Numbered from the stretch's first letter, positions 25,261 through 35,641 are shown. The stretch is DNA of 64,000 nucleotides from Dyadobacter sp. NIV53 (GCF_019711195.1 NZ_CP081299.1:2356001-2420000), one strand, 5' to 3'. A program made the numbers and translations. Notes: generated by a model not told the origin, from the letters alone.

Positions 25261-28221
25261 ATGAAAAAATCTATTATAGTCTTCTTATTATTATTTTTCC
25301 TGTGTTTTCAATACAGTAAAGCCCAAATAAGTTCATCCCCTGCATTTCTAAACAAAAACCGTCAATGGGTTGATTCTGTTTTTGCTTCGTTGTCTCCCGA
25401 TGAACGTATTGCACAACTTATTATGGTAGCTGCCGTATCAGATGTAAAGCGCGCAGTGATTGACCCAAAAATCAGCAATCCGGCATTTGTTGAAAAACTC
25501 ATTCGCGAAAATAAAATAGGCGGTATTGTTTTTTTTCAGGGTGGTCCGGTTCCACAGGCACGTTTGACAAATTATTACCAGTCGATTTCGAAAGTTCCGC
25601 TTTTGGTTGCGATGGATGCTGAGTTCGGGCTGGCAATGCGTATCGACAGCACAGTTCGCTATCCTTATCAGATGACATTAGGCGCCATTCAGGGAAACAA
25701 TGATTTAATTTATGAAATGGGTGCACAACTGGCGAAGCAGGTGCGTCGCCTTGGAATGCATATCAATTTCGCACCGGTCGCAGATGTGAATAACAATCCA
25801 AACAATCCTGTGATCAGTTTCCGGTCATTTGGTGAAAATAAATATAAAGTAGCTGACAAAGCGGTTGCTTACATGAAAGGAATGCAGGAAAACGGCTTGC
25901 TGACCAGCGCTAAACATTTTCCCGGACACGGTGATACCGGAACAGATTCTCACTTTGATCTCCCACTGATAGCACATGATATGAATAGGATTGATTCTCT
26001 GGAATTGTATCCTTTCAAAGCTTTGATAAGCAATGGTATAAGCGGCATGATGATTGCCCACTTGAGTATCCCTGCACTCGATAACACACCAAACCTTCCT
26101 TCTACGTTGTCAAAACCGATCGTAACCGGCCTGCTTCGTGACAAGCTTGGTTTTGAAGGCCTTATTTATTCTGATGCCATGAATATGAAAGGTGTTACCA
26201 AATATTTCCCTAATGGAAAAGCGGATGCAATGGGCCTGGAAGCAGGAATGGATGTACTGGAATTTACCGAGGATGTTTCCAAAACAATTACTGAGATCAA
26301 AAAAAGCATTGCAGAAGGACGTATTTCCCAGGCCGAAATTGATTCCCGCTGTCGCAAAGTACTGGAAGCAAAAGCATGGGCAGGGTTGAATCACTATCAG
26401 CCTGTTGATATGAAAAATCTTTATGAAGATTTAAATCCAAAATCAGCGGAACTGATCAACCGGTTGTTGACTGAAAAAGCATTAACTGTTCTCAAAAATG
26501 AGAATGATATATTACCGTTAAGAGAACTTGATACACTAAAAATTGCTTCTGTTTCTCTGGGAGCCGACAGCATTACAGTATTCCAAAAAACACTTGGATT
26601 ATACACAACTGTTGACCATTTCTCAATTCCTGCCAAAGCTACCGAAGCACAAATGGCAGATCTGCGCTCGAAATTGGGGGCTTATAATTTATTATTAGTC
26701 GGTGTTCACCTGAGCAGTATTTCTCCGCGTACAAATTATGGTTTGACGGATCCGATGAATGCCCTGTTGCAGGAACTTATTGCAACGAACAAAGCCATAG
26801 TTTCCGTGTTTGGAAATCCGTATGCATTAAACAAAATGCAAAAACCGGAAGGAGCCAAAGCATTAATTATGGCTTATCAGCTCACGCCATATACACAGGA
26901 CCTGTCGGCACAACTGATATTCGGTGCTATTCCAGCACAAGGAAAGCTGCCTGTCACAGTGAACACCTTATTTCCGTATAACGCAGGAATAGAAACACCC
27001 GCAATCGGACGGATGAAATACACCATACCTGAGGAAGTAGGCCTGGATTCGAAAGTAATCACATTTAAAATTGATTCTATAGCGAACGTAGCAATTACCC
27101 AAAAAGCAACGCCGGGATGTGTTGTACAACTGGCGAAAGACGGGAAAGTATTTTTCAGGAAATCCTATGGAAAACATACTTATGAAAGCAATGAAGTTGT
27201 AAAGCTGACTGACCTGTACGACCTGGCTTCTGTTACTAAACTTACAGCTTCCACATTGGCCATATTAAGCTTGTACGATCAGAAGAAATTTGATCTGGAT
27301 GCAACCATGAAGGATTATTTGCCCGATTTTAAAAATTCAAATAAGGCTGACCTGGAATGGCGTCGCGTGCTTACTCACAGTGCACGATTAAAAGCTTTCA
27401 TTGTATTGTGGAAAGAAGCACAAAATCCGGATGGTACATGGAAGAAAAAAACTTTCAGTACAAAAAAATCAAAACGTTATCCGACCTCAGTTGTGGGCGA
27501 TAGTTTGTTCATTTTTAAAAATTACAGCAAGACGATTTTTAAATCAATCAGGGATTCTCCTTTGAATGAGAAGGAAGGTTATGTATACAGCGATTTGTCA
27601 TTTATTCTATATCCCCAGATTGTACAAAGACTTGCAGGTGAAGATTTTGAAAGTTACCTCAAAAATCATTATTACCACAAACTGGGCGCCAACACATTGA
27701 CTTTCAATCCGAAAAGATTTTATAAACCGGAAGATATTGTTCCTACCGAACGGGACACATTTTTCCGTATGACACAACTTCACGGTCAGGTTCACGACGA
27801 AGCGGCTGCAATGCTGGGCGGATTGAGTGGCCATGCCGGTTTGTTTGGTGATGCGAATGACGTGATGAAAGTATGGCAGATGTATTTACAGCAAGGTTAT
27901 TATGGCGGCCAGCAATTGATCAGTAAAGACGCGATTTTCGAATTTACACGTTACCAGTATCCTGAAATGGGAAGCCGGCGTGGAATTGGTTTTGACAAAC
28001 CATCATTCAAATACACAGGCAATGCGCCAAAATATGCGAGTCCGTCCAGTTTCGGACATACCGGATACACGGGAATTATGACCTGGGCTGATCCTGCATG
28101 GGGATTAAATTATGTCTTTTTATCAAACAGGGTCTACCCTACCAGGGCCAACAATAAAATTTCTGAACTGAGTATCCGCACTGCAATAATGGACGTGGTA
28201 TATGAGGCGTTGATGAAATAA
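25261..28221 (+). CDS. Beta-N-acetylhexosaminidase (GH3, NagZ-like) fused to a serine beta-lactamase-fold hydrolase
   Basis: The 986-residue exported protein has signal peptide IIVFLLLFFLCFQYSKAQ. The GH3 domain (about residues 30-600) has DAEFGLAMR, KHFPGHGDTGTDSHFDLP near residue 218 and the D of GLIYSDAMNMKGV. From about 610 comes a class C beta-lactamase/esterase-like domain with SVTK (SxxK, near residue 657), YSD in GYVYSDLSF and HTG in FGHTGYTG. The NagZ half is known to remove GlcNAc from muropeptides; the second domain is probably an amidase, esterase or carboxypeptidase. Such fusions are known in Bacteroidota. It probably takes part in periplasmic cell-wall recycling. Confidence 0.92.
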   Translation: MKKSIIVFLLLFFLCFQYSKAQISSSPAFLNKNRQWVDSVFASLSPDERIAQLIMVAAVSDVKRAVIDPKISNPAFVEKLIRENKIGGIVFFQGGPVPQARLTNYYQSISKVPLLVAMDAEFGLAMRIDSTVRYPYQMTLGAIQGNNDLIYEMGAQLAKQVRRLGMHINFAPVADVNNNPNNPVISFRSFGENKYKVADKAVAYMKGMQENGLLTSAKHFPGHGDTGTDSHFDLPLIAHDMNRIDSLELYPFKALISNGISGMMIAHLSIPALDNTPNLPSTLSKPIVTGLLRDKLGFEGLIYSDAMNMKGVTKYFPNGKADAMGLEAGMDVLEFTEDVSKTITEIKKSIAEGRISQAEIDSRCRKVLEAKAWAGLNHYQPVDMKNLYEDLNPKSAELINRLLTEKALTVLKNENDILPLRELDTLKIASVSLGADSITVFQKTLGLYTTVDHFSIPAKATEAQMADLRSKLGAYNLLLVGVHLSSISPRTNYGLTDPMNALLQELIATNKAIVSVFGNPYALNKMQKPEGAKALIMAYQLTPYTQDLSAQLIFGAIPAQGKLPVTVNTLFPYNAGIETPAIGRMKYTIPEEVGLDSKVITFKIDSIANVAITQKATPGCVVQLAKDGKVFFRKSYGKHTYESNEVVKLTDLYDLASVTKLTASTLAILSLYDQKKFDLDATMKDYLPDFKNSNKADLEWRRVLTHSARLKAFIVLWKEAQNPDGTWKKKTFSTKKSKRYPTSVVGDSLFIFKNYSKTIFKSIRDSPLNEKEGYVYSDLSFILYPQIVQRLAGEDFESYLKNHYYHKLGANTLTFNPKRFYKPEDIVPTERDTFFRMTQLHGQVHDEAAAMLGGLSGHAGLFGDANDVMKVWQMYLQQGYYGGQQLISKDAIFEFTRYQYPEMGSRRGIGFDKPSFKYTGNAPKYASPSSFGHTGYTGIMTWADPAWGLNYVFLSNRVYPTRANNKISELSIRTAIMDVVYEALMK

Positions 28222-28315
28222 CTTCCGCAGTTGGCTTTTGGCTGTCAATCCTGATTTATTAGTCTTTAAATTATTCTTTGAAGACCTATTATTTTGCTCA
28301 AATTTTACTCTGAAA

Positions 28316-29257
28316 ATGAAAATACTTCTTATAATTTCAATTCTTTTTTTAACAAAAAATACATTCGCTCAATTTATTACTCCTTCTCCTGAAAGAATCA
28401 CTAAACACATTAATTACCTTGGTTCTGACAAAATGAAGGGCCGTGGAACCGGAAGTAAGGAAAATGCGAAAGCTGCCGGATATGTTGCCAGGCAATTTAA
28501 AAAGATGAAACTTAAGCCGCTCGGAACTGACGGTTATTACCAGCCTTTTACAGCAAAAATAAGGCGCGTAATAGTAGAGGACAGTCTACCGGAAACAAAA
28601 AATGTGATTGGCTTTCTCGACAATGGTGCCGTTAATACAATTATAATCGGAGCACATTTTGACCATTTGGGAATGGGATTGCAGGGAAGCTCGAAAGCAG
28701 AAAAACCCGAAGGGCAAATTCATAACGGAGCCGACGACAATGCATCTGGTGTAGCCGGACTGCTTGAAATGGCTAAATATTTCTCAGAAAATAATATAAA
28801 GGAGACTAATAATTTTCTGTTTATAGCCTTTGGCGCCGAGGAATTAGGGTTACAGGGATCACGTTATTTTGTCGATAATCCGACAGTACCGCTCGAAAAA
28901 ATAAATTTTATGGCTAATATGGATATGATTGGCCGATATGACCCAAAACGTGGTGTGGGAATTGGCGGATATGGTACGAGTGAACAATGGCCTGGAATTT
29001 TTAAAAATATAACAACTGACACCAAGTTTTTTACAGATAATGCTGGAAGTGGCGGATCAGATCATGGTTCTTTTTATGCTAAAAAAATCCCTGTCCTGTT
29101 TTTTCATACCGGCGGCCATGATGATTATCACAAGCCAACTGATGATCCTGACAAAGTAAATACAATTGCTGAATCCGGGATTCTCCTGATTGAAATACAA
29201 TTAATTGAAAATGCATTAAAACTTCCTAAATTGAAGTTCCAGGAAGTGAAAAATTAA
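28316..29257 (+). CDS. Secreted M28 family zinc aminopeptidase
   Basis: Peptidase family M28, 313 residues from ATG 28316 (MKILLIISILFLTKNTFAQ, a signal peptide). Longer starts up to 28238 would place non-signal sequence ahead of it. The co-catalytic zinc ligands appear in order: H in GAHFDHLG, D in NGADDNASG, EE in FGAEELGLQGS, D in ANMDMIGR and H in FFHTGGHDDYH. The short length and lack of PA or PDZ domain make this a minimal M28 enzyme. It follows the GH3 gene by about 95 bp on the same strand, fitting a degradative role for peptides outside the cytoplasm. Confidence 0.9.
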   Translation: MKILLIISILFLTKNTFAQFITPSPERITKHINYLGSDKMKGRGTGSKENAKAAGYVARQFKKMKLKPLGTDGYYQPFTAKIRRVIVEDSLPETKNVIGFLDNGAVNTIIIGAHFDHLGMGLQGSSKAEKPEGQIHNGADDNASGVAGLLEMAKYFSENNIKETNNFLFIAFGAEELGLQGSRYFVDNPTVPLEKINFMANMDMIGRYDPKRGVGIGGYGTSEQWPGIFKNITTDTKFFTDNAGSGGSDHGSFYAKKIPVLFFHTGGHDDYHKPTDDPDKVNTIAESGILLIEIQLIENALKLPKLKFQEVKN

Positions 29258-29454
29258 ATCTATCAGTGGTTAACAAATAAGAACCGGATAATTACTTTCC
29301 ATTTTATTCGGTACAAGATTTTAGGGAAGTTACTTCCCATATATATTATCGTCCAGAGATTATAATTTTCGCATTTCAAACGCCGGTCTAATCCACATTC
29401 CGGAACTGAATTGCATATTCCAAATTTGTAAAAAACGCCTAAAATTTAAATAGT

Positions 29455-31005
29455 TTGTACGGATTCATTGCTCCCGCATTCGCTTATAGTCAGCCTTACG
29501 TATCACCCGAGGATCTTTATGGAACCTTGTTTCATGATGTTCAGCAGGCGCACATTTTTAAAGACTCAAAAACTTTTGCGGATTGCATTCCGTTGGAGGA
29601 CCCAATCCTGATCATTGAAAAATACCACCATGAAAAGGATGGTACGGATTTTAGTTTAATAGATTTCATTAACCTCCATTTCAGACAGGCAGGTGAAATA
29701 AAATCAGAATTTAAAACAGATATTACGGGTACTACCGAAGAACATATACGCAGTTTATGGACGGTACTGACACGCCAGCCCGAAAACCAGGAACGCGGCG
29801 GGTCACTTATACCATTGCCGTTTCCATATGTAGTTCCGGGAGGGCGTTTCAGGGAAATTTATTACTGGGACAGTTATTTTACTATGCTCGGGCTTAAAGA
29901 ATCTGGAAGAACGGACCTGATCGAAAGTATGATCAATAATTTTGCATATCTGATTGACACACTTGGCTATATTCCCACCGCAAACCGTACATATTATTTA
30001 ACCCGTTCCCAGCCGCCTTTCTTTTCGCTGATGGTTGGGTTATTCAGCGAGATGGAAGGAAAAAAGGTTTTCAAAAAATATCTTCCACAATTACAGCAGG
30101 AATATAATTATTGGATGGACGCAGGAAATGCTCCGCATGAACCATTTACAGCGCACCGCAGGGTTGTTTTTATGCCATCGGGTGCTGTACTTAACCGTTA
30201 TTGGGACGACAAAGCAACTCCGCGTCCTGAATCTTATGGCGAGGATCTTGAAATTGCCGGCGAAGCAGAAGAAAAGTACCGTTCAGTAAAAGAGGAAACT
30301 TACCGTCATTTGAGGGCAGCAGCAGAATCCGGCTGGGATTTTAGCAGCAGATGGTTTAAAGATGAAGATGATTTTTCATCCATACATACAACGGATATTC
30401 TGCCGGTTGATCTGAACTGCCTGATGTATAATCTGGAAAAGACGCTGGCCGAAGCTTATTTTCTGAACGAACAGCATGATATGCATCAGGAATATCAGGA
30501 AAAGGCAAGGTTACGGTTTGAAGCGATTCAAACTTATTTCTGGGATGATCTGCGTAATTTTTACATGGATTATGATTTTACCAAAAAGAAATGCACCAAT
30601 TCCATTACACTTGCCGGAACATTTCCTTTATTCTTTAAAATCGCTACAAAACAACAATCTCATTATATCCGGGGATACATACGTCTGAACTTTTTAAGAT
30701 CCGGAGGACTCCTCACAACACTCGTAAGGTCAGGCCAGCAATGGGATGCACCCAACGGATGGGCACCGCTGCAATGGATAACTTATAAAGGTTTAAGAAA
30801 TTATAACTTTCACAGAACGGCTAATGAGTTAAGTGCTGAATGGCTGACATTGATTGAAAAAGAATTCAAACATTCTGGAAGAATGCTCGAAAAATACAAT
30901 GTATCGGACACAAACCTGATTGCCGGCGGAGGCGAATATGAAATCCAGGAAGGTTTTGGATGGACAAATGGTGTATATCTGCGTATGAAAAATAAAAAAA
31001 GATAA
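29455..31005 (+). CDS. treA: Trehalase (GH37)
   Basis: Hydrolyses trehalose to two glucose. The 516-residue protein has trehalase signature 1, PGGRFREIYYWDSYF, and signature 2, QWDAPNGWAPLQW, plus EDLYG and DFSSRWF and C-terminal GGGGEYEIQEGFGWTNG-like sequence (as AGGGEYEIQEGFGWTNGV). The start is TTG at 29455, after an in-frame TAA at 29440. The resulting N-terminus (YGFIAPAFAYSQ) looks like the second half of a signal peptide lacking its charged n-region, so the 5' end may be damaged or misread. No ATG is available upstream in any frame nearby. A periplasmic location is likely. Confidence 0.92.
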   Translation: MYGFIAPAFAYSQPYVSPEDLYGTLFHDVQQAHIFKDSKTFADCIPLEDPILIIEKYHHEKDGTDFSLIDFINLHFRQAGEIKSEFKTDITGTTEEHIRSLWTVLTRQPENQERGGSLIPLPFPYVVPGGRFREIYYWDSYFTMLGLKESGRTDLIESMINNFAYLIDTLGYIPTANRTYYLTRSQPPFFSLMVGLFSEMEGKKVFKKYLPQLQQEYNYWMDAGNAPHEPFTAHRRVVFMPSGAVLNRYWDDKATPRPESYGEDLEIAGEAEEKYRSVKEETYRHLRAAAESGWDFSSRWFKDEDDFSSIHTTDILPVDLNCLMYNLEKTLAEAYFLNEQHDMHQEYQEKARLRFEAIQTYFWDDLRNFYMDYDFTKKKCTNSITLAGTFPLFFKIATKQQSHYIRGYIRLNFLRSGGLLTTLVRSGQQWDAPNGWAPLQWITYKGLRNYNFHRTANELSAEWLTLIEKEFKHSGRMLEKYNVSDTNLIAGGGEYEIQEGFGWTNGVYLRMKNKKR

Positions 31006-31135
31006 TAGCTAACATCTCAACAAGTGCGGTTTTACTTCATCCATATAATTATCTTGAAAATTTCCAGACTGATCTTCATTTAATAGAAATTTTTTTTAAT
31101 ACCTTGGGGTAAATTAACACCCATTGACCATCTTC

Positions 31136-31930
31136 ATGAAATTACCTATATACCAAATTGACGCGTTTACCGATCGCCTTTTTTGTGGGAATCCAGCTGC
31201 TGTAGTTCCTCTAAACGAATGGCTATCGGATGAGGTAATGCTGAATATTGCAGCCGAAAATAATTTAGCTGAAACTGCTTTTTTTGTTCCAACCGAAGCT
31301 GGATTTCATATCCGGTGGTTTACTCCTACAATTGAAGTAGATCTTTGCGGACACGCCACATTGGCTTCGGCTTATGTTATTTTCAAAATACACGATTATA
31401 AAGAAGACATTATTCGTTTTGATTCTCGTAGCGGTGAACTTACCGTAACACTTAACGAAGACTGGCTGACACTTAACTTCCCGGTAGATCATTATCATAT
31501 TGCAGTTCCGCCACCTGCACTGGCAGAAAGTTTTAATGCGATGACAATGGAGGAAGTATATAAAGGAAAATCTGATTACCTGGTTGTTCTGGGTTCGGAA
31601 GAGGAAGTAAAAAACATGGATTTTGATATCATTGTTCTTTCTACCATTCCTGCTCGCGGCATTATTGTTACAGCTCAGGGAGATGATGTGGATTTTGTAT
31701 CACGCTTTTTTGCTCCACAATCCGGGGTAGACGAAGATCCTGTAACAGGTTCTGCCCACACGACACTCATTCCATATTGGGCTGATAGATTAGCAAAAAC
31801 AACCATGACTGCTAAACAAATTTCCAAACGCGGCGGTTACCTCAAATGCGAGCTGGATGGTGACCGTGTTAAAATCGGGGGACAAGCCAGATTATATCTG
31901 CGGGGAGAAATCGAGGTGGAAACTTATTAA
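31136..31930 (+). CDS. PhzF family isomerase/epimerase
   Basis: PhzF/DapF-fold protein of 264 residues from ATG 31136 (MKLPIYQIDAFTDRLFCGNPAAV). Conserved family pieces: QIDAFTDRLFCGNPAAVVPL, NLAETAFFVP with the catalytic-type Glu, RWFTPTIEVDLCGHATLASAY and SGVDEDPVTGSAHTTLIPYW. Known members isomerise trans-2,3-dihydro-3-hydroxyanthranilate, but most bacterial homologs have no assigned substrate and no phenazine genes are nearby. An alternative TTG at 31124 would add MTIF. A bidirectional terminator separates it from the convergent EamA gene. Confidence 0.92.
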   Translation: MKLPIYQIDAFTDRLFCGNPAAVVPLNEWLSDEVMLNIAAENNLAETAFFVPTEAGFHIRWFTPTIEVDLCGHATLASAYVIFKIHDYKEDIIRFDSRSGELTVTLNEDWLTLNFPVDHYHIAVPPPALAESFNAMTMEEVYKGKSDYLVVLGSEEEVKNMDFDIIVLSTIPARGIIVTAQGDDVDFVSRFFAPQSGVDEDPVTGSAHTTLIPYWADRLAKTTMTAKQISKRGGYLKCELDGDRVKIGGQARLYLRGEIEVETY

Positions 31931-31956
31931 TTAAAATTTCCTTAAGCTTCCTGAAT

Positions 31957-32000
31957 AAAAAAGAAATGATCCCGCTATCTTCTGGCGAGATCATTTTTTT
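31957..32000. terminator. Bidirectional terminator between phzF and eamA
   Basis: AAATGATC (31964-31971) and GATCATTT (31989-31996) pair perfectly, with an A run on the left and a T run on the right, so it can serve both convergent genes. Confidence 0.8.
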
Positions 32001-32018
32001 ATGGTTTTTCTTGAATTT

Positions 32019-32894
32019 TTACTTTCCTACGTATTTCTTTCTTTGCCCTGCATATAACCCTGCAATTACCAAAACAGTACCGATGACTGTATAAACCGTA
32101 ACGGGTTCATCCAATAACCACCAGGCAAAGAAAAAACCAAAAAGCGGACAAAGAAAGAGCCATAGTGATGCTTTTACAGTATCAATCCGTAAAAGATAAA
32201 ACCAGCATATCAATCCGACAATTGATACGGCAAGGCTCAGCCACAAGACTGATCCCCAAAACTGGGTATCCCAGTGTGTATTAGAAAAATTTCCAAAAAA
32301 CAGTGTTACAGGTAATAAAAAGATTCCCCCCAAAAATACCTGCCAGCCATTGATCAGCAGATTTGGTAATTTCCATTGAACAGTAGCATAATAAACACTG
32401 GCAGCGGATACTGCCAGCATACTTACCAACAATAATATTACACCAGTAAGTGTTGTAAAACTGTTTTGCAGGAGCGGATATGTCGCTATGGCAATTCCGG
32501 TCATTCCCAAAATAATACCAAACCATTCTTCCTTTTTTGGACTGCGTTTTAGCCACCATGAGGAAAGTAAAACGATCATAAGCGGATTGATAGAAACAGC
32601 CAGACTGCCGATTCCCGCCGCAGTAAATTTCATCGCATACACGTATAGCCCTAAATAAAGCGTTGTATTGAGAAATCCGAACAAAGCAAGCTGAAAAAAT
32701 TCCTTTTTGTCAGGCAAACGATAGGATGGATCTCTTGTAAAAACATAAGAAAAACCTAACAACAACCCTCCGGCAATAAAAAAGCGGACATTTGCCAATA
32801 TTAAAGGAGGAGCAGATTGAACACCGAATTTGGTTGCGACCGAAGCAGAAGCCCACAAAATGGAGAAGAGAAGACCAATACCAATGTTTTTCAC
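32019..32894 (-). CDS. DMT superfamily EamA-type transporter
   Basis: The 291-residue inner-membrane protein has ten predicted helices in two EamA repeats, each ending with the family pattern (first GFLNTTLYLGLYVYAMKFTAAG then INPLMIVLLSSWWLKRSPKKEEW; second LCPLFGFFFAWWLLDEPVT). It opens KNIGIGLLFSILWASASVATKFG. Such drug/metabolite transporters export amino acids or other metabolites; the substrate is not predictable. It is divergent from the OmpA-type gene across a 73-bp region and convergent with phzF. Confidence 0.9.
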   Translation of the reverse strand: MKNIGIGLLFSILWASASVATKFGVQSAPPLILANVRFFIAGGLLLGFSYVFTRDPSYRLPDKKEFFQLALFGFLNTTLYLGLYVYAMKFTAAGIGSLAVSINPLMIVLLSSWWLKRSPKKEEWFGIILGMTGIAIATYPLLQNSFTTLTGVILLLVSMLAVSAASVYYATVQWKLPNLLINGWQVFLGGIFLLPVTLFFGNFSNTHWDTQFWGSVLWLSLAVSIVGLICWFYLLRIDTVKASLWLFLCPLFGFFFAWWLLDEPVTVYTVIGTVLVIAGLYAGQRKKYVGK

Positions 32895-32967
32895 ACTAAA
32901 ATTAAATTTTATTTCAAAAATACAGGAAGCATACCGGCTTCAGCCTTCACTTTTCATATTTTTGAAA

Positions 32968-34359
32968 ATGATTTGTAAAAAAAGTACAAAATGGATCTGT
33001 TTATTTCTAATCCTGGGAATATATTATCCTTCTTTTAGCCAAAGCCAATGGACCTACGATTTCAATAATGGCCTGAATCCTCTTGAAAGTGCAGGTCCGG
33101 CTTTAAAGAAACTGGGTAAACCGGGGCAATTTGTAAAAGAAAAAATCCTGAATACCGAAGATCTTTTCAGAACGGTTTACCAATTTGAAAATAATAGCGG
33201 ATTACAGTTTGATAATGTTGTGGCTAAGGGATTCCTGAATAAATCATTTAGCATTGAAATTTATTTTAAAATGGATTCGCTCAATAGCTGGAAGCGTATC
33301 CTTGATTTCAAAAATCGCAAAAGCGATTATGGAAGTTATATTTATGATGGTAAACTCAATTTCTACGATTTTGCTATCAGTGAAAAAGCACCTGTAAAAG
33401 CCAATCAATATGTTCATTATGTGTATTCACGGGACTTTCAGACAAAAACCATAAAAATGTATATCAATGGCTTGTCCAAGGTCGAATTTACCGATCCGGG
33501 AACGGAAGGCGTGTTGGATACAGACCAGGTTCTTAATTTTTTCCAGGACGATCTGGTTGCAAATCATGAAGCAAGCGCAGGATCTGTTGCATTAATTCGT
33601 GTGTATGACCGTGTAATGACACCGGTTTTTATTCGGAGGAGTTATCAGACACTTAGCAAATCGGTCAGGATTCCGGAAGTGGAAGAAAAAATAGTTAAAG
33701 AGGAAATAAAACCGGAGCCCGTAAATATCCCAAAAAGGGATCCTAATCTGGTAAGTGTAACCGGGAAGGTTTTTGATGGAAGAAATCTTGGCATGATAGA
33801 AGATGTGAATGTATCAGTGAGAAAAGCAAAAGACGATTCGCTGGTAGCACGTGTTAAAACGATCAACGGTGCGTACCAGGTGCAGCTTCCACCCTTTCAG
33901 TCCTATAAAATATCGGTGGATGCACCCGGATTTCAAACGAAAACTTTGGCCGTTAATATTTCTAATAAAAAAGAAGAAATCAAATCCCTTTTCAGTCTTT
34001 CACCCGAAAGATATGACAGGCCAATTGCTACACTTTTATTTACCCAGAGCCTCGAAGTATTAGAAAATGAAGCAAAGACCAGACTGGATTCCATTGCAGC
34101 CTATTTTCAAACTCGAAAAGACCTCAAAATTATGTTGAAAGGGCATACGGATAATATCGGGGATTTTGATAAAAATATCATTTTGTCAGGCCAGCGTGTG
34201 CAGACGGTAAAAGATTACCTGAATTCAAAAGGGATAACCAATGATCGTATTGAAGGTGTTGGTTACGGATCAACCAGGCCGAATTACAAAAACCAATCGG
34301 AAGAACAAAAAAAACTAAACCGAAGAGTAGAAGTTTGGGCTGAGCCTATAAAAAGATAA
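32968..34359 (+). CDS. OmpA-family protein with N-terminal LamG-like and carboxypeptidase-regulatory-like domains
   Basis: From ATG 32968 the protein has 463 residues: signal peptide (WICLFLILGIYYPSFSQ), a LamG/concanavalin-like domain (about 30-220, with FLNKSFSIEIYFKM and KTIKMYINGLSKVEF), a Pro/Glu/Lys linker, a carboxypeptidase-regulatory-like beta domain (about 250-335, VTGKVFDGRNLGMIEDVNV), and a C-terminal OmpA peptidoglycan-binding domain (LKGHTDNIGDFDKNIILSGQRVQTV and NRRVEVWAEP). Likely anchors an outer-membrane or surface complex to peptidoglycan, with LamG possibly binding glycans. Upstream in-frame ATGs from 32830 would overlap the divergent eamA gene and are rejected. Confidence 0.9.
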   Translation: MICKKSTKWICLFLILGIYYPSFSQSQWTYDFNNGLNPLESAGPALKKLGKPGQFVKEKILNTEDLFRTVYQFENNSGLQFDNVVAKGFLNKSFSIEIYFKMDSLNSWKRILDFKNRKSDYGSYIYDGKLNFYDFAISEKAPVKANQYVHYVYSRDFQTKTIKMYINGLSKVEFTDPGTEGVLDTDQVLNFFQDDLVANHEASAGSVALIRVYDRVMTPVFIRRSYQTLSKSVRIPEVEEKIVKEEIKPEPVNIPKRDPNLVSVTGKVFDGRNLGMIEDVNVSVRKAKDDSLVARVKTINGAYQVQLPPFQSYKISVDAPGFQTKTLAVNISNKKEEIKSLFSLSPERYDRPIATLLFTQSLEVLENEAKTRLDSIAAYFQTRKDLKIMLKGHTDNIGDFDKNIILSGQRVQTVKDYLNSKGITNDRIEGVGYGSTRPNYKNQSEEQKKLNRRVEVWAEPIKR

Positions 34360-34384
34360 AGCCATCCCATTGAGACGGCTTTAT
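34356..34384 (+). terminator. Weak terminator after the OmpA-type gene
   Basis: ATAAAGCC and GGCTTTAT form an 8-bp stem overlapping the stop codon region, with a 13-base loop but only a short U tract. Confidence 0.55.
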
Positions 34385-35080
34385 ACTGACTATTCCTAAA
34401 CCCTTAACCTTTTCTTATTTTTAATGCTTTGTATTAAAGGACAATAAACGAATTCAATATTTTAACAACCAAAACTCCGGTCTATTTCCTGAAATTATAT
34501 CTAAATCAAAATCTACAATACTCTTTAATTTCATTTGCCATTCTGGTCACATTAAATGTAGGTGAGAAATTAATCTGTTCTAATAATTTAATTAAACCTT
34601 AGACGGCGTTTAATTCTATAAAGTCACAACCTCTTCAATAATACTGCATTTTTTTAATGAACATATTCAGGATAATTTTTACCTATATACGAAGTAAGTT
34701 TTACTTCAGTTCAATTAAAAAATTCTTTTTTTCTATCTGAATTAGAATATTATTGTTTCCGTTGTAACTATACTGTAACACAGACAGTAATAATAATATC
34801 TATTGTTTTACAAAGATATAATATTTCCGAATGTTTTCATGGTTTTATTCAATTTTTATTTCAAACTACCAATGCGTAAATATCTTAAAAAATTTTAATA
34901 TCTCAATCAATACTAAATATCACTAACAGAATATTATATCGTATAAAGTGCTAAATATTGGGAATAATTAGACCTTTAAACATGCAAACTCAAAATAAAT
35001 CCAATTATAATTTTGCAAAACCGATTTTACACCATACAAACCATGTCTTGAAATATTTATATTATATTAAAAAAGTACAA
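34385..35080. other. AT-rich gap without a recognised gene
   Basis: About 700 bp of very AT-rich sequence between the OmpA-type gene and pth. No credible reading frame, tRNA, repeat array or stable hairpin was seen. The short frame at 34958-35158 has no protein-like features and overlaps pth. An unannotated small RNA cannot be excluded. Confidence 0.4.
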
Positions 35081-35641
35081 TCATTGATTATAATTATTCA
35101 TTGTCGCTTGTATTCCCAAAGTACAAAAAGACACAACCATATCGTCCGCCCTGTCTAAAAAGATTGGCAATTCAATCATTTCATCTTTTGAAAATGGTTT
35201 CAAAACGTAATCTATTTGCCTGCCTCGTGGAAAATCATTACCAATTCCAAAGCGTAAGCGAGCATATTCGGATGTTCCCAAAATTTCTTCGATATTTTTC
35301 AGGCCATTATGCCCGCCATGACTTCCTTTTGGTTTTATCCTTAATGTTCCAAACGGAAGCTGAAGCTCATCAACAACTACAAGCAGATTTTCAGTTGATA
35401 CTTTAAATTGATCCATATAATAGCGGATTGCTTTTCCGCTCAAATTCATAAAGGTTGTCGGTTTAATAAAATAAAACTGTCGCCCCTTGTATTTCCACTC
35501 TGCAACAAATGCCAGTTTTTCAAACGAAAATGTAAAATCATGTTGTGCTGCCAACCTGTCTAAAACCATAAATCCGGCATTGTGCCTGGTGAATGCATAC
35601 TCAGGGCCAATATTTCCTAATCCGGCAATCAAATATTTCAT
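35081..35641 (-). CDS. pth: Peptidyl-tRNA hydrolase
   Basis: Releases tRNA from peptidyl-tRNA that has dropped off the ribosome; essential in most bacteria. From ATG 35639-35641 the protein has 186 residues with the family signature GLGNIGPEYAFTRHNAGF (N10, catalytic H20), FIKPTTFMNLSGKAI, LVVVDELQLPFG and GSHGGHNGLKNI. The longer frame to 35686 adds a non-conserved 15 residues and is rejected. It is divergent from pyrR. Confidence 0.95.
   Translation of the reverse strand: MKYLIAGLGNIGPEYAFTRHNAGFMVLDRLAAQHDFTFSFEKLAFVAEWKYKGRQFYFIKPTTFMNLSGKAIRYYMDQFKVSTENLLVVVDELQLPFGTLRIKPKGSHGGHNGLKNIEEILGTSEYARLRFGIGNDFPRGRQIDYVLKPFSKDEMIELPIFLDRADDMVVSFCTLGIQATMNNYNQ

Noticed and set aside
34958..35158. 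Small ORF near pth
   Set aside because: No protein-like features, AT-rich composition, overlaps pth on the opposite strand.
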